A stretch of DNA of 64,000 nt from Prochlorococcus sp. AG-409-J16 (GCA_003215655.1 QCKB01000007.1:36862-100861), one strand, 5' to 3'; counted from the stretch's first letter, positions 17,602 through 27,467 are shown. The notes: generated by a model from the sequence alone, not told the origin. Translations and numbers: made by a program.

Positions 17602-17778
17602 CTAATAGCCACTTTCTTCAACACACATTCCCATACATTTAATTCCATTTTCACTAGTCCTTAGACAATGTCTGCAAAGTACCTTTTTACCACCTAGATC
17701 TAAAGTGGATTTCTCTCGACTATTTAACTTTCCCGTAACATTATCTAAATTATCAAATGTCGGATTTGTTTTAGACAT
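17602..17778 (-). CDS. 58-residue protein with a zinc-ribbon-like Cys pattern
   Basis: An ATG-started frame (17776-17778) of 58 codons with TAG at 17602-17604. The second half holds CRHC and, nine residues on, CMGMC, five cysteines in all: CxxC-x9-CxxC/CxxxC-like, typical of small metal-binding domains. The N-terminal half (MSKTNPTFDNLDN) is polar. The Cys spacing would not be expected in a random frame. Function unknown; a zinc-binding nucleic-acid or protein contact is the simplest guess. It lies convergent with the secreted protein gene, 77 bases away. Confidence 0.5.
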   Translation of the reverse strand: MSKTNPTFDNLDNVTGKLNSREKSTLDLGGKKVLCRHCLRTSENGIKCMGMCVEESGY

Positions 17779-17869
17779 TTACTCTAAAGAAGAAACCCCT
17801 CTAAAAATAGGATCAAAAAATATTAGTCACCCAATTGATAGAACATATAAAAATGGCCATGAAGATCCC

Positions 17870-18547
17870 TCAAGAACCTGCAGACTTAGTAAGGCTTGAA
17901 GCATCTGGGGTTACCACTACTGGCATACTGCTTTTTGCATTGCCAGTACGAATAGGAACTACCTTTACAGGTGGAATTGGAGTAGGGGTTGTTGCAGGTG
18001 GAGAATTTTCTGGGGTTTTATCTTCTGGTTGTGGCTCATCTTCCTTTGAACAAGCTTCCAATGCTTCCCTAAGCAAAGAATCAAAAGTCGCCCCAGGAAG
18101 TCGGTGACGAGCAACTTCAAGAAAAGTACGTGGTAAGGATTCTGCTGCTGCTCCCCTTAGCGCAGGGTTATTACGACGGTGTTCCTGCTCATCCTCAATG
18201 GCACGAAGGAAGCGCCTAGTCACATCTCGTTTTGTAGATGCTTTGATAAAAGTATCTCTATCACTTGGACCATTCCCTGCATCTTGCTCCAAATCGGTAA
18301 TACGTCTATCAAGGCTTTCTAGAACCTCTTCCGCTTCTTTAGAAATATGTGCCAGTTGTCCATCAGACAGGCTTGGCAAATCGGCCACGTAAACCTTTCC
18401 GTGGTCCCTTAAGGTTAAAAAAGTAGGTCTTGGCCCAAGTCGATTGGCACCATTGATCTCTGAACCTTGATTTAGAGGCCTTCTAGGGGGAACTGGACCA
18501 GCTGAACTGCGACGACGAGTTACTCGTTGAGGATTCTCAAACGGCAT
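17870..18547 (-). CDS. conserved cyanobacterial protein of unknown function
   Basis: 225 residues. The N-terminus is basic and proline-rich (TRRRSSAGPVPPRRP), then comes a conserved-looking core with TFLTLRDHGKVYVADLPSLSDGQLAHI (about 43-70), a helical charged region containing EEVLESLDRRITDLEQDAG and RRFLRAIEDEQEHRRNNP (about 74-130), and a low-complexity proline/threonine tail (about 175-205). No signal peptide or membrane helix. It marks the end of the AT-rich islet, as its base composition is again like the core genome. It lies 140 bases downstream of purM on the same strand. No function is assigned. Confidence 0.75.
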   Translation of the reverse strand: MPFENPQRVTRRRSSAGPVPPRRPLNQGSEINGANRLGPRPTFLTLRDHGKVYVADLPSLSDGQLAHISKEAEEVLESLDRRITDLEQDAGNGPSDRDTFIKASTKRDVTRRFLRAIEDEQEHRRNNPALRGAAAESLPRTFLEVARHRLPGATFDSLLREALEACSKEDEPQPEDKTPENSPPATTPTPIPPVKVVPIRTGNAKSSMPVVVTPDASSLTKSAGS

Positions 18548-18687
18548 AGAACTAAGAAAAAATGTGACTACGCTGATGCCGAAATAATTAATTCGGCTGG
18601 CTAGCTTATGACTTTACAGGCCTCAACCTAAGGATTGTTTAAATAATCAAATCCTCGTACAAATCCGATGCATTGTAATCGACATTT

Positions 18688-19740
18688 TTAAACAGGTAGT
18701 CCTAAAACCTTGATTTTGCTTGGTTCTGTAGCTCCCTCAATTATCGAGCCCATAGTCCATGCTTTGAAACTTTCCTCAGAGCAAATCTGAATAACATCAT
18801 TAACCGCCTCTGGACTGACAACCAAACTAAAACCAACTCCAAGATTAAAGGTATTCCATAAATCACCCTCAGGAATTTGACCGGCTTCCTGCAACCACTT
18901 GAAGAGATCTGGGCGTTCCCAAGTTTTGCTATCCACTAATGCTCTAACCCCATCTGGCAAGGACCTAGGAAGATTCTCAGGAATGCCACCACCCGTGATA
19001 TGAGCCATCCCCTTAATAGGCAATTTGGCATTTAAAAGTGACTTCACCATTCCTCCATAAAGGCTTGTTGGACATAACAAGGCTTCAATCAAAAGCCTCT
19101 GTTCACTCCCAAAACGACTTTTCTCATTCACCTCAACCGCCCCAAGCACCTTGCGGACCAAACTGTATCCATTGCTATGAATCCCACTACTCTCGACCGC
19201 AATTATTTGATCACCTATAGCAATTTCTGAACCATTAATCAAAGAATCTTCTTCTACCACTCCCACACAAAAACCTGCTAAATCATATTTGTCTTTTGAA
19301 TAGAAGCCTGGCATTTCGGCAGTTTCCCCTCCTAACAAAGCACAATTACTACGACGACATCCTTCCGCGATGCCCTCAACAACTTCAACCAATACTTCTG
19401 GGCTTAAAGCCCCAGTCGCAATGTAATCAAGGAAAAATAATGGCTCAGCGCCACTTGTAATTACATCGTTCAAACACATCGCTACAAGGTCAATTCCAAC
19501 TCCGTAATGGGACTGATAGGCCTGAGCTAATTCAAGTTTTGTACCTACACCATCTGTTCCAGCAACTAATAAAGGCTTATGTAATCCCTCAGGAAGTCGC
19601 ATAAAACCACCAAAACCTCCTAAATCACCTACTACCTCTTGACGAAAAGTACTTTCTACACTGGATTTAATCCTTTTGACAAAGTCCCTTCCTCCCTCAA
19701 CGTCAACTCCTGCCGTCTTGTAATCCATTAATTCAGTCAC
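18688..19740 (-). CDS. purM: phosphoribosylformylglycinamidine cyclo-ligase (AIR synthetase)
   Basis: Closes the imidazole ring of FGAM using ATP to give AIR, fifth step of purine synthesis. The PurS-like fold markers are present: [12 protein letters not shown] at the start, [67 protein letters not shown] and [14 protein letters not shown]. Length is 350 from a GTG at 19738-19740, or 346 from the ATG at 19726-19728, which matches the usual PurM start better; an AGGA lies only four bases from the GTG, so the choice is open. Stands alone; the upstream 273 bases to panC/cmk hold no supported gene. Confidence 0.96.
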   Translation of the reverse strand: MTELMDYKTAGVDVEGGRDFVKRIKSSVESTFRQEVVGDLGGFGGFMRLPEGLHKPLLVAGTDGVGTKLELAQAYQSHYGVGIDLVAMCLNDVITSGAEPLFFLDYIATGALSPEVLVEVVEGIAEGCRRSNCALLGGETAEMPGFYSKDKYDLAGFCVGVVEEDSLINGSEIAIGDQIIAVESSGIHSNGYSLVRKVLGAVEVNEKSRFGSEQRLLIEALLCPTSLYGGMVKSLLNAKLPIKGMAHITGGGIPENLPRSLPDGVRALVDSKTWERPDLFKWLQEAGQIPEGDLWNTFNLGVGFSLVVSPEAVNDVIQICSEESFKAWTMGSIIEGATEPSKIKVLGLPV

Positions 19741-20013
19741 ACAATCCTGGGTTAATTTTCCCGTTCTATTAGCTAATGAGCCAACCCCCTGTTAAATCCA
19801 TGTGATCATTCACGAATGTGTAGTAAATAAATCTTGGTAAAAAGGTCTAGGAATTCTCCAACATTATTTGCAAGAAAAGCCTTTTGGATGGTTTTGAAAA
19901 CGAAGAGCTGCCTTTCAAAAGAGAACTACCTGAAAATCCAAGGGTCTCTAAAAAACAGATTCGAAATTTAAATCTGTATTTGGCAACTTCCAGAATTACA
20001 TTCTTGATACACC

Positions 20014-21585
20014 TTGAAAACGAGACTTGTGAACCTGAGTCCCCAACTTCTCAGGACAACAGCAGACCTGCTCGATTGGAGAAGCAAAGTGGCCTCTCCA
20101 GTCATTTTTGTTCCCACAATGGGTTCATTACACGATGGACATAGCCAACTGATTAAAGCCGCAAGCAACATCAAAACAAATATCCCCGGAGAAGTACTGG
20201 TTAGCATTTTTGTAAACCCTCTGCAATTTGGCCCAAACGAAGACTTTGAAGATTACCCAAGAGACCTACAAAAAGACTATGACATAGCAAAACTATCTGG
20301 AGTCACAGCACTATGGGCTCCTTCAAAAGAAGAAGTATTCCCTAAAGGAAATTCTTATAAATGGAATTTGAAGGCGCCTCCCCACCTAACAAAACATCTT
20401 TGTGGTCCAAGAAGAAAAGGACACTTTGATGGTGTTGTTAGCGTTATGACCCGTCTTTTAACACTAATCTGTCCGGATTTCTTAGTCCTAGGAGAAAAAG
20501 ACTGGCAACAGTTAATAATCCTTCGAGAACTTATCAAAGAGCTCAGGCTACCTATAAAAGTTCGTAGTGTTGCAACAGTCAGAGATGATCAGGGTCTCGC
20601 CTTAAGTTCTAGAAACCAATTCTTAAATCGATATCAACGCACGCAAGCACATGCAATATCTTATTTACTAGGGCTTGCTAGAGAAAAAGCTCATTTAGGT
20701 ATAGAAATAGACCTTAACAAGCTGCATTTAGATCTAGAAAAAAAAGGTCTACAGGTTGAATATATAGAAACAGTAGATCCCTTTTCACTGCAACCAATTA
20801 AGCCTGGAAGGGAAATATGCCTACTTGCTACAGCAGTTCACTGCGGCAAAACTCGCCTTATAGATCATACTTTCCTAATGAACCGCAAACCAATTATTGC
20901 TATCGATGGACCAGCTGGTGCAGGGAAAAGCACAGTGACCCAAGCCCTGGCAAAAAAACTTGGTCTTATTTACCTAGACACTGGTGCTATGTATAGGGCT
21001 GTGACCTGGTTAATACAAAGCAGAGAGATCAACCCTGAAGACATTTCAGAGATATCAAAAGCACTTAAGAGCCTAGATCTGGTACTTGAGTGTTCTAATT
21101 CTGGCGAACAAAGCGTTCGAATAAATGGACAAGACGTGACCAAAAAAATCCGTTCACCAAAGGTCACAGCAATGGTTTCAAAAATTGCAACCAATGAAGC
21201 TGTTCGACAAGCACTGACTACTCAACAACAGAAGATGGGTACTAATGGTGGTCTCGTAGCTGAAGGAAGAGATATAGGGACAGCTGTTTTTCCAGATGCA
21301 GACGTAAAAATTTTCTTAACTGCAACACCTCTAGAACGAGCAAATAGAAGGGCTTTAGATTTACGAAATCAAGGTTATAAAGTTCCCGACATAAAAGAAA
21401 TTGAATGTCAAATTAAAGAGCGAGATTATATTGATAGTACTAGATCTATTTCTCCTTTGGTCAAGGCTCAAGATGCAACTGAACTTATAACCGATGGCAT
21501 GAGTATTGAAGAAGTAGTTGAAGCATTACTAGAACTTTTCCGCTTAAAGGTACCTGAGGAAGTTTGGCCTATTTACCAAGAGTAA
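20014..21585 (+). CDS. panC/cmk: bifunctional pantothenate synthetase / cytidylate kinase
   Basis: A fusion known from cyanobacteria. Residues about 1-285 are PanC, which ligates pantoate and beta-alanine for coenzyme A: FVPTMGSLHDGHSQLI with the HIGH-like motif, NPLQFGPNEDF, LGEKDWQQL and SSRNQFL. Residues about 290-523 are Cmk, phosphorylating CMP/dCMP: P-loop GPAGAGKST near 298-306, DTGAMYRAVTWL, GRDIGTAVFPDADVK and RRALDL. There is no obvious metabolic link between the halves. The frame opens at a TTG (20014-20016); no nearby ATG is in frame before the PanC motifs, so a TTG or GTG start is likely. The last 17 bases overlap the convergent phosphatase gene. Confidence 0.95.
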   Translation: MKTRLVNLSPQLLRTTADLLDWRSKVASPVIFVPTMGSLHDGHSQLIKAASNIKTNIPGEVLVSIFVNPLQFGPNEDFEDYPRDLQKDYDIAKLSGVTALWAPSKEEVFPKGNSYKWNLKAPPHLTKHLCGPRRKGHFDGVVSVMTRLLTLICPDFLVLGEKDWQQLIILRELIKELRLPIKVRSVATVRDDQGLALSSRNQFLNRYQRTQAHAISYLLGLAREKAHLGIEIDLNKLHLDLEKKGLQVEYIETVDPFSLQPIKPGREICLLATAVHCGKTRLIDHTFLMNRKPIIAIDGPAGAGKSTVTQALAKKLGLIYLDTGAMYRAVTWLIQSREINPEDISEISKALKSLDLVLECSNSGEQSVRINGQDVTKKIRSPKVTAMVSKIATNEAVRQALTTQQQKMGTNGGLVAEGRDIGTAVFPDADVKIFLTATPLERANRRALDLRNQGYKVPDIKEIECQIKERDYIDSTRSISPLVKAQDATELITDGMSIEEVVEALLELFRLKVPEEVWPIYQE

Positions 21586-22048
21586 GCTCCTCTAACAAGC
21601 CATCGCACGCATCTTCTAGTAAATCAAGAACCTCATTAAAACCGTTTTCCCCTCCATAGTATGGATCAGGAACTTCTCTTAAACTGGTGGTTTTTGAATA
21701 ACTAAGAATAGGTTTGATTTTTTGAATACAATTGTGTTCTAATTCACAAGCCATTGCTTTGACAGTTGAAAAGTTTTCATCGTCCATAGTCAAAATTAAA
21801 TCAAATTGCTTTAGATCCTCTATATTGATTTTCCTAGCAATACTTGCAATATGAATTCCTCTATCCATAGCAGCCCTTAGCATTCTCGGATCGGCCTTAC
21901 TCCCCTGATGCCAAGCACCAGTGCCTGCAGAGTCAACACGATATTTTCCTACTAAACCCTTATTATGTAATCGATCAAGGAAAACCGCCTCAGCAGCAGG
22001 AGAGCGGCAAATATTGCCAAGACAAACAAATAAAATGCTTCTGGTCAT
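21569..22048 (-). CDS. low-molecular-weight protein-tyrosine phosphatase
   Basis: 159 residues with the catalytic P-loop CLGNICRS (C9 to R15, CX5R) right at the N-terminus, DSAGTGAWHQGSKADPRM, and the general-acid aspartate in DPYYGG (about 128-133). Dephosphorylates phosphotyrosine; in bacteria usually partnered with a tyrosine kinase controlling polysaccharide export, but no such kinase is in view. Arsenate reductases of this fold share the loop, though the DPYYGG motif fits phosphatases. The 3' end overlaps panC/cmk by 17 bases on the opposite strand. Confidence 0.9.
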   Translation of the reverse strand: MTRSILFVCLGNICRSPAAEAVFLDRLHNKGLVGKYRVDSAGTGAWHQGSKADPRMLRAAMDRGIHIASIARKINIEDLKQFDLILTMDDENFSTVKAMACELEHNCIQKIKPILSYSKTTSLREVPDPYYGGENGFNEVLDLLEDACDGLLEELTLGK

Positions 22049-22125
22049 TCTAAAAGATGATTAGTAAGTAAACATACAATGAGATACAAGCATAAAGCTT
22101 CGATAAATAGATTATTTTCGAAATC

Positions 22126-22899
22126 CTAGAGATCAAAGAGAACAGTATGAATATATGACTCTGTCCATTCAGGCCCATAAAAACGTGTAAGCATATTTCT
22201 CGCAGGATCTTTCTCAGATCTATATTTCATATAATTCTTTTGCCCATCTAACAACAGTAATGCCCTTTCTTTTTCAATAGCCTCAGCTTCATTAACCAAC
22301 TGAAGATACAAATTCAAATAATCAATAAAGGCAGGATATATGACCTGATCTATTATCTTATCTCCTTCATCTCCTAAAGGTATTCTAGTCCAGAGAAACC
22401 CCGGTGAAAAATACTTTTGGGCCTCTAATGGGATCTGGCCACCAGAAGGAAGCTTATCTTGCCATAATTTATGAATAGGCCTTAATTTATTCCAGACATT
22501 AACTGTATGTAATTTATCAGATTTCAAAACAGGCTGTAAATCCAAAGCTATAAGATGACCCGATGCTAATGTTACAAAATCAGCACCAAAAAATGGAATG
22601 TCATATGAATTATAAGGGCTAATCACAAAATTCAATACTGATGCAAATGCACCTGCCTCCAAGCAAGCAGCGCGAGCCTGCCTAATTTTCTCTGTCTTGC
22701 AAGCCCAAGTATTAATTTGAGCTTTTTTCTGTATTGATTTTGTACTGATAGTTACTTCCCGGTAAATAAACTCATCTAATAGTGGATATGGTTGTGGGTC
22801 AAAGGGCAAAAAAGATCTAATTGCATAATCAAGGAAAGGCTGCCATCTCCAGTCGTTCATTATTACATCTTCAAAGCTATCCTTCCTATTAAAAGTCAT
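22126..22899 (-). CDS. pebB: phycoerythrobilin:ferredoxin oxidoreductase
   Basis: Second bilin reductase: reduces 15,16-dihydrobiliverdin to phycoerythrobilin with ferredoxin electrons. About 257 residues of the ferredoxin-dependent bilin reductase family: MNDWRWQPFLDYA near the start, SPYNSYDIPFFGADFV and LIALDLQPVL in the core, FSPGFLWTRIP and RNMLTRFYGPEWTESYIHTVLFDL at the end. The frame opens at a TTG, but the ATG at 22897-22899 (MTFNRKD) is the better start. pebA lies 24 bases upstream and ho1 before it, the standard heme-to-phycoerythrobilin order. No phycobiliprotein genes are in the window. Confidence 0.95.
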   Translation of the reverse strand: MTFNRKDSFEDVIMNDWRWQPFLDYAIRSFLPFDPQPYPLLDEFIYREVTISTKSIQKKAQINTWACKTEKIRQARAACLEAGAFASVLNFVISPYNSYDIPFFGADFVTLASGHLIALDLQPVLKSDKLHTVNVWNKLRPIHKLWQDKLPSGGQIPLEAQKYFSPGFLWTRIPLGDEGDKIIDQVIYPAFIDYLNLYLQLVNEAEAIEKERALLLLDGQKNYMKYRSEKDPARNMLTRFYGPEWTESYIHTVLFDL

Positions 22900-22923
22900 A
22901 ACAATCAATTAATCTCCAGTATA

Positions 22924-23646
<723 letters not shown>

Positions 23647-23828
23647 CTATTCCAAACGCCCTTAACCCAAAAGGCTTAGAGAAGAACAATTGCAAATATA
23701 TTCTATGGAAGTCAATTATTGTTTAAGGAGCTTGAAACCCCTTTAAAGAAATTATTATCAAACCTTTCACACAAAATAATAACTGTTATAAAAGCTACAT
23801 GCATAATGCAAAAAATATCATCATCAAA

Positions 23829-24536
23829 TTACTCTGTACTTCCTACTCTCTCACTACGCGTGAGGAAGCCAAAAAGAACTTTTCCAATTGCTGCGATTAA
23901 ACTACCTTCCAATTCTTTGAACATATTCATGTTGCATTTAAAAGCATAATTAGCTTCCTCAACAATTCTGTCTGCCATATCTTGATCGATTGGCAAAGAG
24001 TCAAGCGTAGAACTATATTGTGCCTTAAATGCCTTTTCATCCTCAATATAGTCAAACTCATAAAAACGTAAGCCATGATTGCCCTTTAATCTCATAGCCT
24101 TTTGAGCAATATTCTTAAGTATTTGACCACCAGAAAGATCACCAATATATCGAGTGTAATGGTGTCCTACTAATAACTCAGGAGAATCTTTTGCAAGGTC
24201 ATGAATCCTTTCTACATAATCCTTAGCAGCTGGCGTGGGTCTAACAATTTCACGCCAAGTATTTCCAAAATAAAAATGCAAATCCTGTTCTAAAGTTTCT
24301 CTCCGGTTAAGTTCTTGAAAAGCAATTGGCGAAATCACTGGGTGACCATTTTTTCTTAGCTTTCCAATTTCCTCTTCCATTGCAGAATAAACAAAATAAA
24401 GGTCTGCAACCAAATTTCGGTAACTAGATTTCTCAACAACACCTTTGAGAAAACAACTCACAAAGCCAGTATTTTCAGCCATAGTGTGAGATTTCTTGGT
24501 GCCTTCTCTGAGTTGCCTCGCAAGGGCTACAGTCAT
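23829..24536 (-). CDS. ho1: heme oxygenase
   Basis: Opens heme to biliverdin IXa, CO and iron, using ferredoxin. 235 residues, typical for cyanobacterial HO1. The proximal heme ligand is H17 in KKSHTMAEN; the distal helix reads YTRYIGDLSGGQIL with the flexible glycines that line the heme pocket; FVSCFLKG and FYEFDYIEDEKAFK are further family marks. ATG at 24534-24536. First of the ho1-pebA-pebB cluster; two 11-base-spaced copies of TTTAAAACC lie in its leader just upstream of the start. Confidence 0.96.
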   Translation of the reverse strand: MTVALARQLREGTKKSHTMAENTGFVSCFLKGVVEKSSYRNLVADLYFVYSAMEEEIGKLRKNGHPVISPIAFQELNRRETLEQDLHFYFGNTWREIVRPTPAAKDYVERIHDLAKDSPELLVGHHYTRYIGDLSGGQILKNIAQKAMRLKGNHGLRFYEFDYIEDEKAFKAQYSSTLDSLPIDQDMADRIVEEANYAFKCNMNMFKELEGSLIAAIGKVLFGFLTRSERVGSTE

Positions 24537-24542
24537 AAAAAT

Positions 24543-24562
24543 GGTTTTAAAAGGGTTTTAAA
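24543..24562. repeat. direct repeat in the ho1 leader
   Basis: GGTTTTAAA at 24543-24551 and again at 24554-24562 (plus-strand reading), 11 bases apart, one helical turn. They sit 7-26 bases upstream of the ho1 ATG, close to where a promoter -10 or ribosome site would be. A regulatory role is inferred only from position. Confidence 0.4.
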
Positions 24563-24621
24563 GTTTGAGCTATTAAGCCTAGTTAAGTGCATTCCCATAC
24601 TCAAAGGGATCCCTAAGGCTT

Positions 24622-25053
24622 TTATGAGTAAGAAGCTGCAGGGAAAAGGATAAACAAATCCCTGCAAATCTCATGCAACTTTGGTATTTGCGAAGGGTGG
24701 GGCAAATAAGAACCTGACAACTCCCAATTTCCCACAGTTGCTAAACGCCAGCGTTCACCTTCGTAGGTCATACCTCTCATCAGTACACCAATTAAAGAAG
24801 GTACACACTCTATTTCCTCACTACTAAGCCTCAACTGCAAAAGGAGACTACGACACTGCAGACGAGGACTCCAGCCTGGGAAATGAAAAGCAAGATCCAA
24901 AGTCTCTTTCTCAAACCATTTTCGGGTCTCAGGATCATCCCTCCAGGGAGTGAGGTTGGGAGATGCCGCAGGAAAGTGTTGCTTAACAAGAGTTACAGCA
25001 GATGCAAGAGCATGAGCACAAGCCACACTATTGACTTGGTGAGAAGCATTCAC
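24622..25053 (-). CDS. conserved picocyanobacterial protein of unknown function
   Basis: 143 residues from a GTG at 25051-25053. The open frame starts one codon pair earlier at another GTG (25057-25059), but a perfect AGGAGG lies five bases ahead of the second GTG and directly abuts the first, so the ribosome site decides for 25053. Soluble, with two short Cys-containing stretches (VACAHAL, RLQCRSLLLQLRLS) and a tryptophan-rich middle (PWRDDPETRKWFEKE, FHFPGW). No recognised domain. It sits 85 bases upstream of ho1 on the same strand and may be cotranscribed with the bilin genes. Confidence 0.7.
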   Translation of the reverse strand: MNASHQVNSVACAHALASAVTLVKQHFPAASPNLTPWRDDPETRKWFEKETLDLAFHFPGWSPRLQCRSLLLQLRLSSEEIECVPSLIGVLMRGMTYEGERWRLATVGNWELSGSYLPHPSQIPKLHEICRDLFILFPAASYS

Positions 25054-25207
25054 CGACACCTCCTCTAGGTTCTATTAATGAATGAACATGCCACGCTACT
25101 TAGGTTTGCGGCAAGTTAAAAATGATTCTTACTTGTATTTTATCCTTTACAGGAGATAATGCGACTAGGTTCTTAGATGAAATCTCTACCTAAATAAAGG
25201 CAGCTGG

Positions 25208-26518
25208 ATGAGATCAAGAAATAGTGCGAGCAAGCTAAAGCAAATTATTCTTTATGGGTCAGTAGGCTTAGTTGCAGCAAGTGTTCATGCATTAGTACTG
25301 ATTTTCTTATCCAAAGTCATAGCTCTCTGGGCAAGTAACATAATCGCTTTCTTATTAGCATCATTAACTAGTTACTTAGGACATGCATTTTACACTTTTA
25401 AGGAAGAAACTAAAGGCAACACGTTTGCTAAAAGATGGTTAATTATACAATTCATTAGTAACATCAGCATTAGTGGTCTATTGCCGATATTACTAAGTCA
25501 ATCTGAAAAGATAATATTAGTAACTCTTTTATTAGTATCTACCCCTACATTATTGAATTTTTTCATCTGGTCTCAAGCAGCAAAGTTTAGCGCTAAAAGA
25601 CAGAAGGTTAAAATACAAAACCCTCTTTTTCATGCTGATGATCTTGGGCTTACGTATGCAACAAATAAAGCAATAATTAACTTGGCGGAAAAAGGCTTAA
25701 TAGATAGTGCAAGCATAATGATGAATGGAGAAGCCGTTGAACATGCAATACAAGAATGGCAATCAAAAGTAGACCTACCCTTAACTCTTCACTTAAATTT
25801 AACCGAAGGAAAATCACTAGGAAATAATAATAATGAAATACTAAGCAAAAATGGTATACTAAATGGGACTTTTATAAAGCTATTAATTCTTTCTTTTTTA
25901 CCAAAAAAGATATCACTGCGTCGTGTCTATGAAGAGCAAATACTTAACGAATTAATCTGTCAAGTTAATAGCTTTAAAGAAAGAACAGGTATAGAAAATG
26001 TCTCTTTAGATGGCCATCAGCATATACACCTTGTACCCATAGTACTAGATTCAATTCTTTTGATATCTTCTAAGAAAAAAATAAATTGGGTTAGAACAAC
26101 CTATGAATCAATACCTCAAGGTCTGTCATTAAATTCTTGGATAAATATCATAATAAAAGGTGGGTTTATAAAGTGGATAATCCTACAAATATTAAGCTTA
26201 ATAGCAAAACATAAAATAAAGGGAAAAAACATAAAAACTAATTCAGGATTCTCGGGTATTCTTCTAACAGGAAGGATGAGCAAAGAGGCGATAATGGCAT
26301 CAATTAATGAATTAAAGGTAATCAGGAAGGGCAGTAATGAAACACTGCCATTAGTGCTTACACATCCAGCAAAAAGGTTAACCCTAGAAGAAGCGAAGGG
26401 TTTATTTCGATTCCCTTATTCGATTAAATTTCTTCAATCGAAGTGGAGAGAAAAGGAATGGGAAATAGTAAAGGGTATAAAAACAAATATCAATCGTCTT
26501 CATGAATTGCACGAATAA
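25208..26518 (+). CDS. GtrA-like flippase domain fused to ChbG/YdjC-type deacetylase
   Basis: 436 residues with two parts. Residues about 10-130 are a GtrA-type domain of four membrane helices (12-34, 38-63, 77-97, 101-122) with the family pattern N--AF--A---SY--H--YTF. Residues about 138-430 are a YdjC/ChbG carbohydrate deacetylase: the metal-binding set is H-A-D-D (142-145), H195 in TLHLNLTEG, and the GHQHIHL block (270-274), with LVLTHPAKR near the end. By the positive-inside rule the deacetylase should face the cytosol. ChbG-type enzymes remove acetyl from N-acetyl sugars; GtrA-type proteins are thought to flip lipid-linked sugars. The gene is more AT-rich than its neighbours, hinting at transfer. 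It faces a GtrB-like glycosyltransferase, overlapping it by 29 bases. Confidence 0.85.
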   Translation: MRSRNSASKLKQIILYGSVGLVAASVHALVLIFLSKVIALWASNIIAFLLASLTSYLGHAFYTFKEETKGNTFAKRWLIIQFISNISISGLLPILLSQSEKIILVTLLLVSTPTLLNFFIWSQAAKFSAKRQKVKIQNPLFHADDLGLTYATNKAIINLAEKGLIDSASIMMNGEAVEHAIQEWQSKVDLPLTLHLNLTEGKSLGNNNNEILSKNGILNGTFIKLLILSFLPKKISLRRVYEEQILNELICQVNSFKERTGIENVSLDGHQHIHLVPIVLDSILLISSKKKINWVRTTYESIPQGLSLNSWINIIIKGGFIKWIILQILSLIAKHKIKGKNIKTNSGFSGILLTGRMSKEAIMASINELKVIRKGSNETLPLVLTHPAKRLTLEEAKGLFRFPYSIKFLQSKWREKEWEIVKGIKTNINRLHELHE

Positions 26519-27467
26519 AATAATGGGGCCTTGCCTTAATATCTATATACATACGTCCAATGTAATCTCCTAATACTCCAATACCAATTAACTGAATTCC
26601 ACCTAGAAACAATATAGCTACTATCAATGAAGCATAACCAGGCACATCAACACCATTTAATGCAGTTCGAAAAACAATTAAAGCAGCATAAAAAAGACTA
26701 ATTGCTGATACTGTTACACCTAGAAAAGTCCAGATTCTAAGAGGCAAATTAGAAAAAGAAAATATCCCGTCCAAAGCATAACTCCATAACTTCAAAGGAC
26801 TCCATGAGGTCCTTCCAGAAGATCTAGAGGCCCTTGAATAGTTTAATTCGACGCTACGAAAGCCTGTCCAAGGAAGTAAGCCCTTTGAGAATCGGCTAAA
26901 CTCCCTCATCTGAGTTAATGCTTCAACCACAGGAGCACTAAGCAAGCGAAAATCTCCAGCACCCTCTTTAAGTTGTATTGAATTGACCAATCTATTGAAT
27001 ACTTTATAAAACCAAGATGCTGTAGTTACTTTAAAAAGTGATTCTTGATCTCGGTCATCTCTAACTGCAGTAACTATCTCTGCTCCTTGCCGCCACGCGT
27101 CAACCATTTCTATTATTAAACCTGGAGGATGTTGCAAATCTGAGTCAATAAGTACAACAGCATCACAACGACCATTGGCATGATCTAATCCTGCCAACAT
27201 TGCAGCCTCTTTACCAAAATTCCTAGTTAATTCAATTAAGTTCAAGCGAACATTACTTTTGCTCTTAACTAAACGATTTTGCCAAGCGCGGACCTGATCC
27301 ACAGTTGTATCAATCGAGCCATCGTCAACAAGTACTAAACGAGCGACCTCAGGTAAGGCGATAACCTGTTCTATGAATTGAGGAATAACACCTTCTTCAT
27401 TGAAGCAAGCTGCTACCACCCATATCTCAGCCTGTTTAAAACGCGAGTCCTCAAAGCTGTTAATCAT
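26490..27467 (-). CDS. polyprenyl-phosphate glycosyltransferase, GT2 (GtrB/DPM1-like)
   Basis: 325 residues. The GT-A domain (about 10-235) has VAACFNEEGVIPQFIEQV, the DDGS nucleotide-sugar motif, RNFGKEAAMLAGLDHA and the metal-binding DSDLQHPP. Two membrane helices follow (about 243-267 and 277-302), with the short LGDYIGRMYIDIKARPHYF tail of the GtrB/ArnC/YkcC group. It should transfer a sugar from a nucleotide donor to undecaprenyl phosphate on the cytosolic face. Its convergent partner carries a GtrA-like domain, and GtrA-GtrB pairs are a known flippase-transferase combination in O-antigen modification, so the two probably act together. Confidence 0.9.
   Translation of the reverse strand: MINSFEDSRFKQAEIWVVAACFNEEGVIPQFIEQVIALPEVARLVLVDDGSIDTTVDQVRAWQNRLVKSKSNVRLNLIELTRNFGKEAAMLAGLDHANGRCDAVVLIDSDLQHPPGLIIEMVDAWRQGAEIVTAVRDDRDQESLFKVTTASWFYKVFNRLVNSIQLKEGAGDFRLLSAPVVEALTQMREFSRFSKGLLPWTGFRSVELNYSRASRSSGRTSWSPLKLWSYALDGIFSFSNLPLRIWTFLGVTVSAISLFYAALIVFRTALNGVDVPGYASLIVAILFLGGIQLIGIGVLGDYIGRMYIDIKARPHYFIRAIHEDD

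Noticed and set aside
19884..20144. 86-codon frame upstream of and overlapping panC/cmk
   Set aside because: Most of it is out of frame inside panC; starts with TTG and shows no family features.
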